Shown: piece after piece, positions 8,616-14,940 of the stretch
How the letters are laid out: every line of letters begins with the position of its first letter
Position numbering within the stretch: position 1 is the first letter of the stretch
NCBI GenBank assembly: GCA_040900215.1
Contig: JBBDZL010000027.1
Location: 1-60,904, forward strand
Length of the DNA: 60,904 nucleotides
Origin: 9FT-COMBO-53-11 sp040900215
GTDB taxonomy: Bacteria; Patescibacteriota; WWE3; 9FT-COMBO-53-11
Direction of reading: 5' to 3'
Notes under the pieces: generated by a model
What the model was told of the DNA's origin: nothing
Seen by the model: the letters and a program-made list of their open reading frames with translations, nothing else
Databases searched by the model: none
Position numbers and translations under genes: made by a program

Positions 8616-9248
8616 CTAGAGAAACTTGAACGTGGACAGGATCAGTTCCAAAATTTCAACTCCATTCGATGCGAAATTACTATCAAACCCGTAAGTGAAA
8701 ACAAGGCCAGTTATTTGATCTGTAAAACTTCCACTAGCTACAACATTCCCGTTACCCAAATCTAAAATCTCCACATTAACTGGATAATCGTTAGATGTGT
8801 AGAAGATAGTTGGCTCTGGTTTAGAAACTTCAAATCCTGGCTCGATGCCAAAAGCACCCCCGCTGTTATAAAAATTCAAATACGATTTACCGTCTGACGA
8901 CTCAAGCAGAACTACCTCAATATCCGATCCAGGTTCTGGCTGTTTTTTTATCCAATCCTCTGGATATTTAAAAGAGAATCCCAACTCGGCGTTGGTATAG
9001 GTTTTCCACTCCTTGGTCGGATCTTCAGCGGTGGGTTCGGAATCTTCACCAGAAGGTTCCGAACTATCGGAAGTTACCGGGACACCGTTTTCACCGGTTG
9101 GGGGTTTGCCGAAAAATTCTTTAACAGATTGCGGAAGGTAGGAATCGAGGAGCGTGGTGCGCCAAGCAACCAGCGCAGTTCCTCCAAAAAGAGCGATGAG
9201 GGACAGGGCAATAATGGCGACGACCGGGGCAAATCCGCGCCGAAGCAT
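8616..9248 (-). CDS. anchored PsbP/Mog1-like lipoprotein-type protein
   Basis: 210 residues from MLRRGFAPVV. The ATG at 9248 has GAGG five bases upstream; an ATG at 9281 would add 11 residues and has no ribosome site. An N-terminal helix (RGFAPVVAIIALSLIALFGG) is followed by an acidic Ser/Glu/Pro linker (about 50-85) and a globular part starting WKTYTNAELGFSFKYPEDW, a signature of PsbP-like or similar extracytoplasmic folds. Function unknown. The gene lies just after the PaaX-type regulator and shares its promoter-proximal motif, so regulation by that protein is plausible. Confidence 0.7.
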   Translation of the reverse strand: MLRRGFAPVVAIIALSLIALFGGTALVAWRTTLLDSYLPQSVKEFFGKPPTGENGVPVTSDSSEPSGEDSEPTAEDPTKEWKTYTNAELGFSFKYPEDWIKKQPEPGSDIEVVLLESSDGKSYLNFYNSGGAFGIEPGFEVSKPEPTIFYTSNDYPVNVEILDLGNGNVVASGSFTDQITGLVFTYGFDSNFASNGVEILELILSTFKFL

Positions 9249-9303
9249 AATTGCCTCATACTTTAAAGGCAGGTTTTTCATTTGTCAATAGGTAATCTAT
9301 TTT

Positions 9304-9325
9304 ATCCTAAACGACTAGCGATCGC
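9304..9325 (-). promoter_or_regulatory. second copy of the PaaX-gene promoter motif
   Basis: Minus strand: GCGATCGC (9325-9318), 8 nt, TAGGAT (9309-9304), the same elements at the same spacing as in the promoter of the upstream regulator gene; the flanking TTTAGGATA is also shared. The TAG of TAGGAT is the stop codon of the regulator gene. The -35 region is poor (ACAACC), so an activator or readthrough may be needed. Likely serves the 9248 gene. Confidence 0.5.
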
Positions 9326-10098
9326 GGTTGTAATAGGGCGGAAAATTTTTCGAAGGCTTTATCGCCCTTCCAATCCTTCGGCAACAAAGGAAACGGGAGC
9401 TGGGGATCGTCTTTCAGGATCGAATAGAATTCCAGCGCCACCTTGAATCGCGGGGCGCGCTTGAAATTTTGAGAGATAAAATTTTCATAGCGCTGATTCA
9501 GCTCCGAAAGTTTATACACATACGCAAGTAGATCTCTGAGATCGGACCCGGCGAGCACACTCTCCTTGCTGATAATGGAAATTAAAACTTTACCCTGAAG
9601 ATTGTTTTCAAAAACAAAATCTCGCAAGATTTCCCGAGGATCATAGGGAGTTAACCAGACGCTCTTCTGCAGCATCCCGCAACCCAACCGGTGGAGGAGA
9701 TCGCGAAGCATGTCACGAGAAATCTTTTCTTTTTCCGAGATATCGTATGTGATCAAGTAGATCTTCCCGTCCCACTTCCGCTTCTTCTCATAAGCCGGTA
9801 CCGTCCTCTCAATCCGAGATCGGCCTAGTTCCGTAACCTCCACGTCCGACTTCCCACGCGAGTAGTTCAAATAACCGCGGGTTTTTAATTTCTCCAAATT
9901 ACGCAAAGCAGAGGCCTCTTTGATTTCGAGAAATTCCCGGCTAGCTCGCGCATAGGCCCGCCCATTAGCCCGGGCGCCATAACCGGCAAACGCCGATTCG
10001 ACGCCGTAAATAATCATAAAGAGGAGGAGATCTCCGAGGTATGAAACAACTCCCCTACCGGCTTTCGAAAGAGTTTCCTTGTAGTTGTCCCTAGGCAT
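9307..10098 (-). CDS. PaaX-type transcriptional regulator (wHTH plus Cas2-like fold)
   Basis: 263 residues from MPRDNYKETL. A winged-helix-like N-terminal part (about 50-105: LEIKEASALRNLEKLKTRGYLNY, then a wing ending TELG) is followed by a ferredoxin-like domain WDGKIYLITYDISEKEKISR..LRDLLHRLGCGMLQKSVW at about 120-165, typical of PaaX and similar to Cas2. No cas genes or CRISPR array lie nearby, so a DNA-binding repressor is more likely than an adaptation nuclease. The start at 10098 follows a perfect TTGACA promoter by 7 nt; a start at 10191 would lie upstream of that promoter and is rejected. Confidence 0.75.
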   Translation of the reverse strand: MPRDNYKETLSKAGRGVVSYLGDLLLFMIIYGVESAFAGYGARANGRAYARASREFLEIKEASALRNLEKLKTRGYLNYSRGKSDVEVTELGRSRIERTVPAYEKKRKWDGKIYLITYDISEKEKISRDMLRDLLHRLGCGMLQKSVWLTPYDPREILRDFVFENNLQGKVLISIISKESVLAGSDLRDLLAYVYKLSELNQRYENFISQNFKRAPRFKVALEFYSILKDDPQLPFPLLPKDWKGDKAFEKFSALLQPRSLVV

Positions 10099-10105
10099 GG
10101 AATAT

Positions 10106-10134
10106 ATCCTAAATGGCAAGCGATCGCATGTCAA
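10106..10134 (-). promoter_or_regulatory. consensus promoter with palindromic operator candidate
   Basis: Minus strand: TTGACA (10134-10129), exactly 17 bp, TAGGAT (10111-10106), ATG at 10098. The spacer carries the palindrome GCGATCGC (10127-10120). Transcription would start at or next to the ATG. The palindrome inside the spacer, and its repetition upstream of the next gene, make it a candidate autoregulatory operator for the PaaX-type protein. Confidence 0.65.
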
Positions 10135-10191
10135 ATAGGATAGATCTTCTTTGGTTAAATTTTTTCCAAAATTTCTCCAAGGTCCGATCAA

Positions 10192-10604
10192 AAATGGGCC
10201 GTTTGGACCGTTGAAACAAGCAGTTTGTGGTTGTAACCATAGGAAAAGCAGGAAATTAGGAGATTATAGGAGATTGTAAGAGATATTAGGAGGTCATTAA
10301 GAGATCGTAGGAGATTTTAGGAGGTTATAAGAGAATAAAGAGATTTTAAGAGATGTTAGGAGATAGAAGGAGAAAGTAAGAGAAGAGGGAGCGGGACCTG
10401 CAACTTGGAAGCGCCGCAAGCTGCAGGCCGAACACGCTCAAATGCTTTTGCAAGCAACCCACGGAAAGGCCGCTCCGGGAGCCAGGGGTTCCCGATCGGA
10501 AGCGCTCCAACCTTAACCCCGAAACGAACAATAATCTACGCAGGCAGAAAGAATGTTAAAGGAGGATTGGCAAAAAGTCAAGAGGCTGGAGAGGTTTTGG
10601 GAGA
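10192..10604. other. 413-bp intergenic region rich in repeats and hairpins
   Basis: No gene is supported here. From about 10258 to 10387 it holds a degenerate 10-nt tandem array (listed separately). After it come several inverted repeats, the clearest being CCTGCAACTTG (about 10397) paired with CAAGCTGCAGG across a 9-nt loop. Weaker complementarity runs to about 10515. It does not match SRP, 6S or tmRNA landmarks that I can recall. A structured RNA or a DNA-level element is possible. Confidence 0.5.
10258..10387. repeat. 10-nt-period tandem array (AGGAGATTNT-type), about 13 units
   Basis: Thirteen units of 9-11 nt follow one another, alternating AGGAGATTxT and AAGAGATxTT forms. The period matches one helical turn. 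The plus strand is a chain of AGGAG / AGGAGGT words, and the minus strand a chain of CTCCT / CCTCCT words resembling the 3' end of 16S rRNA. A four-unit copy of the same family lies at 17567-17606. Confidence 0.8.
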
Positions 10605-11864
10605 TCAAAAACCTAGCGGCTTCTTGATATGCCAGTAGCTGGTGACGATGCTCCCCTGGTCAACCCGGATCCCGTACCCGAGGCCGTTATAAGGAATTCC
10701 CCGGCGCCGGCAAACGGCGCCGTAGCTCGGCCCGTCGTTCACAATGCTCGCCACCCCGGCGGCGCTGGCGTAGACCACCCCATCTCCCGAAACAACGTCC
10801 AGGGCCCGGTGGTAGGTCCAGTAGGATTGGGTCAAAAGGCTTCCCTCCGACCCGGGAGCCCGGAAAGACCCGCTGTAGACGCGCCCATTCGGATAATAAA
10901 GGGGGTAACTCCCGGAATTGCACTTCCCTCCGCGCACGCTAACGTAGCTGCAGGGGTTTATTTGGGCCAAGTAACCGACCTTTTCCTTCGAGGGATTGGA
11001 ATCGTAGTAGACGGAGTAGTGAATGTGGTTGCCGGTGGCGCAGCCGGTTTTACCTTGAATGGCAATCGGATCCCGTTTCTTGACCGGCCCCAGCCGGTAG
11101 CCCTTGCTCCGCAGCGCCGCCAGAATCGCCTCCCGCTCCTCTTCCAGCTGTTTGAGGAGACTCTGGTAGCGGGATTCTTCCCCCCTAGTTTCAGCCAGAA
11201 GCTGCTTCTTAGATGCTTGCTGGGAAATTAGACTGAGCTTCTGATCCTCTACTTCCCGCTTGAGCCGTTCGACATCCGTCTTCTTGTTCTCCAAAGTTTT
11301 TTTCTGGTCGTTGAAACTGGTGCGGGTGTCGCGCAGCTCACCGAGGGCTTGAACATCTTGGTCTTCAAGGACATGGAGATACTTGATCCGGCGGATAGCG
11401 TCGTCCAGGTTCTCCGCTCCCAGGACGATGTCAAAGGAAGAAAGCCGGTCGGAAGCGTAAGCCAGGCGGGCGCGGTTGACAAAAATTTCCTCTTGGTAAT
11501 CCAAAAAGTTGCCGATCCGTTCCAGCCGGATCGAGAGGTCCCCGATATCTCCCGACAAGACTTTGATTTCGGCTTCCTTGGCCTGAATCTCCAGCTCCGA
11601 TAAATAAATTTGGTTGTCCAGGTAGGCAATCTGGTTCTTAAGCGATTTTTCTTCCCCTTGCAGGCGAGAGATTTCCTTCTTGACGCGCTCAATCTCCTTG
11701 TTGCAGGAGAAATAATCGGTGCAGCCAGCCTTGGCCGGAGACTGATTAGTTGAGAGTAAGAGTAAGAGTAAAGAGAAAAGAGCAGTCCGCAGGAAAAACT
11801 TGAACATGGTCAACGGTTTGGGCCCAACTTCGCCAAGGCTACGCTGGGCAGGCAGCTTTAACAT
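10605..11864 (-). CDS. EnvC-like coiled-coil protein with permuted LytM (M23) domain
   Basis: 419 residues. Signal or anchor at about 21-46, long coiled coil at about 52-250, then a LytM-type domain whose halves are reversed: the canonical C-terminal part comes first (DPIAIQGKTGCATGNHIHY, H280 and H282) and the canonical N-terminal part last (HRALD, H352 and D356; SYWHIK, H412). All zinc and catalytic residues are present. It follows ftsE-ftsX, so it is probably the FtsEX-controlled peptidoglycan hydrolase or hydrolase activator of division. The start at 11864 has AGGAAAG upstream; MFKFFL at 11807 is an alternative without a ribosome site. TGA stop, with no sign of a frameshifted continuation. 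Confidence 0.85.
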   Translation of the reverse strand: MLKLPAQRSLGEVGPKPLTMFKFFLRTALFSLLLLLLSTNQSPAKAGCTDYFSCNKEIERVKKEISRLQGEEKSLKNQIAYLDNQIYLSELEIQAKEAEIKVLSGDIGDLSIRLERIGNFLDYQEEIFVNRARLAYASDRLSSFDIVLGAENLDDAIRRIKYLHVLEDQDVQALGELRDTRTSFNDQKKTLENKKTDVERLKREVEDQKLSLISQQASKKQLLAETRGEESRYQSLLKQLEEEREAILAALRSKGYRLGPVKKRDPIAIQGKTGCATGNHIHYSVYYDSNPSKEKVGYLAQINPCSYVSVRGGKCNSGSYPLYYPNGRVYSGSFRAPGSEGSLLTQSYWTYHRALDVVSGDGVVYASAAGVASIVNDGPSYGAVCRRRGIPYNGLGYGIRVDQGSIVTSYWHIKKPLGF

Positions 11865-11882
11865 TCTTTCCTATTCTAACAT

Positions 11883-12758
11883 TCAAACCTTGAGGTAGCG
11901 GTTGACGGCCAGCCAGCTCCCGAGCGAGCCGATGAAGATTCCGGCCAACGCTTCCAATCCCACCAGTCCCAGCTGGAAAACCACCGAAGGGTCCGGCAAG
12001 GGAACGTTCGCAAAGAAGCTGCGAATGTAGGGAAAAACGGCCGGAATCGCCAGAGTCAGAATTCCGCCGGAAATCACCGCCGCCAGGAAGCCGTAGATCG
12101 CCCCCTGGATAATAAACGGCAGGCGGACATAGGTTTTAGTGGCGCCCAGCAGCGCCATAATCTCAATCTCTTCCTCCATCGAGTGGATAATCAGCCCGAC
12201 CGTGGTCAGCACCACCACCGTTGAGATCCCGGCGAAGAGCAAGACCAGCGCCAAAAGCGCCATTCGGGTGATGTTGACCAAATTCTTGAAGCGTTCGACC
12301 ACGTCCTGGTAGAAAGCGACTTCCTCCACCAGCTCGTTCCCTTTGAAAAACTCGGCCACCCCCGGCAGATCGTCCAAACTGTCGGTGCGGACATCCAAAC
12401 TCGCCGGCAGGACGTTGGTCGGAATCCCCTCCAGCAGCTCCGGCTTATCTTTAAATTGCTCGGAGTAAAGCGCAAAGGCCTCGTCTTTCGAGGTGTAAGC
12501 CACTTCCTTAACCCCGGCCCGCTGGAGCAGCTCGTCCCGCAAATCCAGAATCTGCTCCTCGGTGGCGGAATCCTTAAAGAAAGCGATCACCAGCGCCCGC
12601 GATTCGTAATAATCCAAAATCTTCCCCGCCCCAAACGCAAAGAGCGCCAGGCCGGAAGTTGCCCCGAAAGTGAGGGTAATTACCAAGACCGTGGTCAGCG
12701 AGAGGCCGCCGTGCCGGGTGATCCCCAAAATGGCATTGCGAATAATCCTACGAAGCAT
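11883..12758 (-). CDS. ftsX: cell division protein FtsX
   Basis: 291 residues, the usual FtsX length. N-terminal helix (about 20-44), an extracytoplasmic domain (about 55-170) containing FFKDSATEEQI and YTSKDEAFALYSEQF, then three C-terminal helices with the conserved cytoplasmic loop EEEIEIMALLGATKTYVRLPF (about 195-215). FtsX is the permease-like half of the FtsEX complex, which couples septal-ring state to cell-wall hydrolases. The start overlaps the ftsE end by 11 nt, and the hydrolase-like gene at 11864 follows 18 nt after the stop, supporting a single division operon. Confidence 0.95.
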   Translation of the reverse strand: MLRRIIRNAILGITRHGGLSLTTVLVITLTFGATSGLALFAFGAGKILDYYESRALVIAFFKDSATEEQILDLRDELLQRAGVKEVAYTSKDEAFALYSEQFKDKPELLEGIPTNVLPASLDVRTDSLDDLPGVAEFFKGNELVEEVAFYQDVVERFKNLVNITRMALLALVLLFAGISTVVVLTTVGLIIHSMEEEIEIMALLGATKTYVRLPFIIQGAIYGFLAAVISGGILTLAIPAVFPYIRSFFANVPLPDPSVVFQLGLVGLEALAGIFIGSLGSWLAVNRYLKV

Positions 12759-13428
12759 ACTTTCCTTTCTTTTGGTCCTTGATTACCTTACCCTTTTCCA
12801 AACCGACTACCCGCTTTCCCAACCGGTCGACAATCTCGGCGGCGTGGGTCGCCACGAGAACGGTCGTGCCCATCTCATTGATCTTTTCCAGCAGCTTGAT
12901 CGCCGACCAAGCGCTCTCCGGATCGATGTTGCCGGTCGGTTCGTCCGCAATCAGGATTTTAGGTTCGGGAGCCAGGGCCCGGGCGAAGGCCAAGCGCTGC
13001 CTTTCACCTCCCGAGAGCTGGTAGGGGAAGTGGTGCATCCGCTCCTCCAATCCCACCAGCGCCAAAACGTGGGGGACGATTTCCTGAATCTCCGAATCGG
13101 GACGGCCTAAGACTTCCAAGGCCAGCGCCGCATTCTCAAAAGCGGTCTTTTCCGGCAGGAGCTTGTAGTCCTGATGCACCACTCCCAACTCCCGGCGGTG
13201 CTGAAGGAGTTCCCTCCCCCCCAGCTCGGCGACGCTCCGGCCGCCGACCTGCAGCTCCCCCTCGGTTGGGATCTCCTCTCTTGTCAGCAGCCGAACCAGC
13301 GTTGTTTTACCCGCTCCCGAGGGGCCCACGACAAAAACAAACTCTCCCGGGGAAACCTCAAAAGAAACCTTATCCAAAGCGGCGGTGCCGTCGGGATAGT
13401 GCTTGCTAACTTCCTGAAAACTAATCAT
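12748..13428 (-). CDS. ftsE: cell division ATP-binding protein FtsE
   Basis: 226 residues, full length. ABC ATPase with Walker A GPSGAGKTT (about 36-44), a Q-loop at HQDYKLL (about 84), signature LSGGERQR (about 138-145), Walker B ILIADEPTGNID (about 158-169) and H-loop THAA. FtsE energises FtsX at the division site. The start ATG overlaps the stop of the upstream membrane-protein gene (ATGA), and the 3' end overlaps ftsX, so prfB, the unknown gene, ftsE, ftsX and the EnvC-like gene form one transcription unit. Confidence 0.96.
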   Translation of the reverse strand: MISFQEVSKHYPDGTAALDKVSFEVSPGEFVFVVGPSGAGKTTLVRLLTREEIPTEGELQVGGRSVAELGGRELLQHRRELGVVHQDYKLLPEKTAFENAALALEVLGRPDSEIQEIVPHVLALVGLEERMHHFPYQLSGGERQRLAFARALAPEPKILIADEPTGNIDPESAWSAIKLLEKINEMGTTVLVATHAAEIVDRLGKRVVGLEKGKVIKDQKKGKYAS

Positions 13429-13892
13429 TTGATTTTGGCTTGATTCACAAAAAGAATCTGCTCGGTTCCGTCCGCCGAATCGACGACGACACCTTCCAGA
13501 GTCACGGAAGAATCCTTAAAGAAAGAGATGTCGATGGTGGTACTTTTCAGAAGAACCCGGCTTTTGTCCTCCAACTCCAAATAATAGGAAGCGCCCTCCT
13601 TGGGCTCATCCAAAATCCGGATGATTCCGGTGTAGGAAAGAAGGTTGCCGTTGGTCTTTCCCGAATCCAGGGGCGGGGTGGCGCTGGGTTCGTAAGGAGA
13701 AAGGACAACGCCAAAAACCACTCCCAGAACGGCAAAACCTAATGCTAAAGCCAAAACGAGAAGGGCAACGCGGCGGCGGGACATAACAGAGAGACGGCTC
13801 TCGGCGGCGGCAAAAGCGCCTTTGAGACGGGAGAGGAAGGGCGAAATTTCAGGCAAGTCCTTAGCCATTGCTGTCTGCAGCGATTTTAACAC
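13425..13892 (-). CDS. single-TM protein of unknown function between prfB and ftsE
   Basis: 155 residues with a GTG start at 13892; an ATG at 13868 would give 147 residues, and neither has a clear ribosome site. A basic cytoplasmic stretch (SRRR) precedes one membrane helix (about 42-66), followed by an outside domain rich in beta strands (SYTGIIRILDEP..YYLELEDKSRVLLKS) that could be OB-like. The family is not recognised. It starts 3 nt after the prfB stop and overlaps ftsE by 4 nt (ATGA), so it is probably involved with FtsEX at the membrane (inference from position). Confidence 0.7.
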   Translation of the reverse strand: MLKSLQTAMAKDLPEISPFLSRLKGAFAAAESRLSVMSRRRVALLVLALALGFAVLGVVFGVVLSPYEPSATPPLDSGKTNGNLLSYTGIIRILDEPKEGASYYLELEDKSRVLLKSTTIDISFFKDSSVTLEGVVVDSADGTEQILFVNQAKIK

Positions 13893-13895
13893 TCT

Positions 13896-14906
13896 TTAGA
13901 TGATCTCCGCCCGAAGTTCAGCCTCGACAAAATCGTCCAGCTCCCCGTCCAAAACGGCATCGGGTTGATTGGATTCAAAGCCGGTCCGCAGGTCCTTGAC
14001 CTGCTTATAAGGATGGAGAACGTAGGAGCGAATCTGGTTCCCCCAGCCGGGAGTGAGATACTCCCCCCGGAGCTGGGCTTCTTTTTTACGCCTCTCCTCC
14101 TCGACCCGCGCAAAGAGCTTGGCCAGGAGCAGCTTCATCGCAATCTCCTTGTTCTTGGCCTGGTAGCGCTCGGATTGGGAAGTGACGACAATTCCGGTCG
14201 GTTTGTGCTTGATCCGGACCGCCGTTTCCACCTTTTGGACGTTCTGGCCGCCGTGGCCGGAGGAACGGAAAGTTTCCGTCTCGAGATCGTCATCCTTGAT
14301 CTCCAATTCCGGCGCTTTTTCCAAAACCGGAATGACCTCCACCAGCGCAAAGGAGGTTTGGCGAAGGTGCTGGGCGTTGAAGGGCGATTGGCGCACCAGC
14401 CGATGCACTCCCGCCTCCCGCTTCAGATAACCGAACGCCAAGGGACCTTTGATTTCAAAAGTGACCGTTTTAAACCCGGCTTCCTCCCCCGGGCTCTGCT
14501 CCAGCACCACCGTTTTCCAACCCCGCCGCTCGGCAAACCGCTGGTACATCCGCGCCAGCATCGCAACCCAATCCTGGGCCTCGGTCCCGCCCTGGCCGGA
14601 ATGGAGGGAGAGGATCGCATCGTTCCGGTCGTAGGGTTCAGAGAGGTAGGTCCGCAGCTCGAGCGCGCCGAGCAATTTCTCCGCCTCGGCGGCATCGCCG
14701 GTTTGGATCGCCAAATCGGCCATCTCCACCTCCTCAATCTCCTTTTTCAGATCGGAAATCTCCCGCATCACCTCTTGGGCCTTGAGATTGTCCTTCCAAA
14801 AATCGGGGTGGTTCGATTGGGCCTCAAGATCTCGAATGATCTTTCTCTTTTCCTCAAAATCAATCCTATCCTTGATCTGTTTTAAACGCTTTTTGAATTC
14901 TTCCAT
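13896..14906 (-). CDS. prfB: peptide chain release factor 2
   Basis: 336 residues. The RF2 tripeptide SPF (RQSPFN, about residue 170) identifies UAA/UGA recognition, and the GGQ peptidyl-tRNA hydrolysis loop is at SGHGGQNVQKVET (about 216-228). The N-terminus begins MEEFKKRLKQIKDRIDFEEK, shorter than in E. coli, and there is no in-frame TGA with a slippery site upstream, so the classical autoregulatory frameshift is absent. Its presence agrees with TGA being a real stop codon here. First gene of the division operon. Confidence 0.95.
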   Translation of the reverse strand: MEEFKKRLKQIKDRIDFEEKRKIIRDLEAQSNHPDFWKDNLKAQEVMREISDLKKEIEEVEMADLAIQTGDAAEAEKLLGALELRTYLSEPYDRNDAILSLHSGQGGTEAQDWVAMLARMYQRFAERRGWKTVVLEQSPGEEAGFKTVTFEIKGPLAFGYLKREAGVHRLVRQSPFNAQHLRQTSFALVEVIPVLEKAPELEIKDDDLETETFRSSGHGGQNVQKVETAVRIKHKPTGIVVTSQSERYQAKNKEIAMKLLLAKLFARVEEERRKKEAQLRGEYLTPGWGNQIRSYVLHPYKQVKDLRTGFESNQPDAVLDGELDDFVEAELRAEII

Positions 14907-14908
14907 GG

Positions 14909-14940
14909 TTTAGGTCTCAGCTCTAAACTCTAAGTTCTAT
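14909..14940. repeat. heptamer-period repeat between clpB-like gene and prfB
   Basis: Short gap containing CTCTAAA, CTCTAAG and TTCTATC type words in register, one of several 7-nt-period tracts in the window (see findings). It touches the last codons of the ClpB-like gene. Confidence 0.45.

Noticed and set aside
9318..9325. GCGATCGC as a genome-wide HIP1-like highly repeated palindrome
   Set aside because: In the window most other copies are ordinary Gly-Asp/Ile-Arg/Ala codons inside genes (near 22716, 24449, 40326, 42100); only the two with fixed spacing to TAGGAT are notable.
9307..10387. CRISPR-Cas remnant (Cas2-like protein beside a repeat array)
   Set aside because: The protein has a wHTH and PaaX layout with its own promoter; the repeats are 10 nt with no spacers, and no other cas gene is present.
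10390..10530. SRP RNA, 6S RNA or tmRNA
   Set aside because: None of the hallmark motifs I can recall (SRP GGAAGGAAGCAGCC-like loop, tmRNA ends, 6S open-complex layout) can be read on either strand.
13896..14906. Programmed +1 frameshift in prfB
   Set aside because: The ORF is continuous, there is no in-frame TGA with a CTT slip site upstream, and the N-terminus is simply short.
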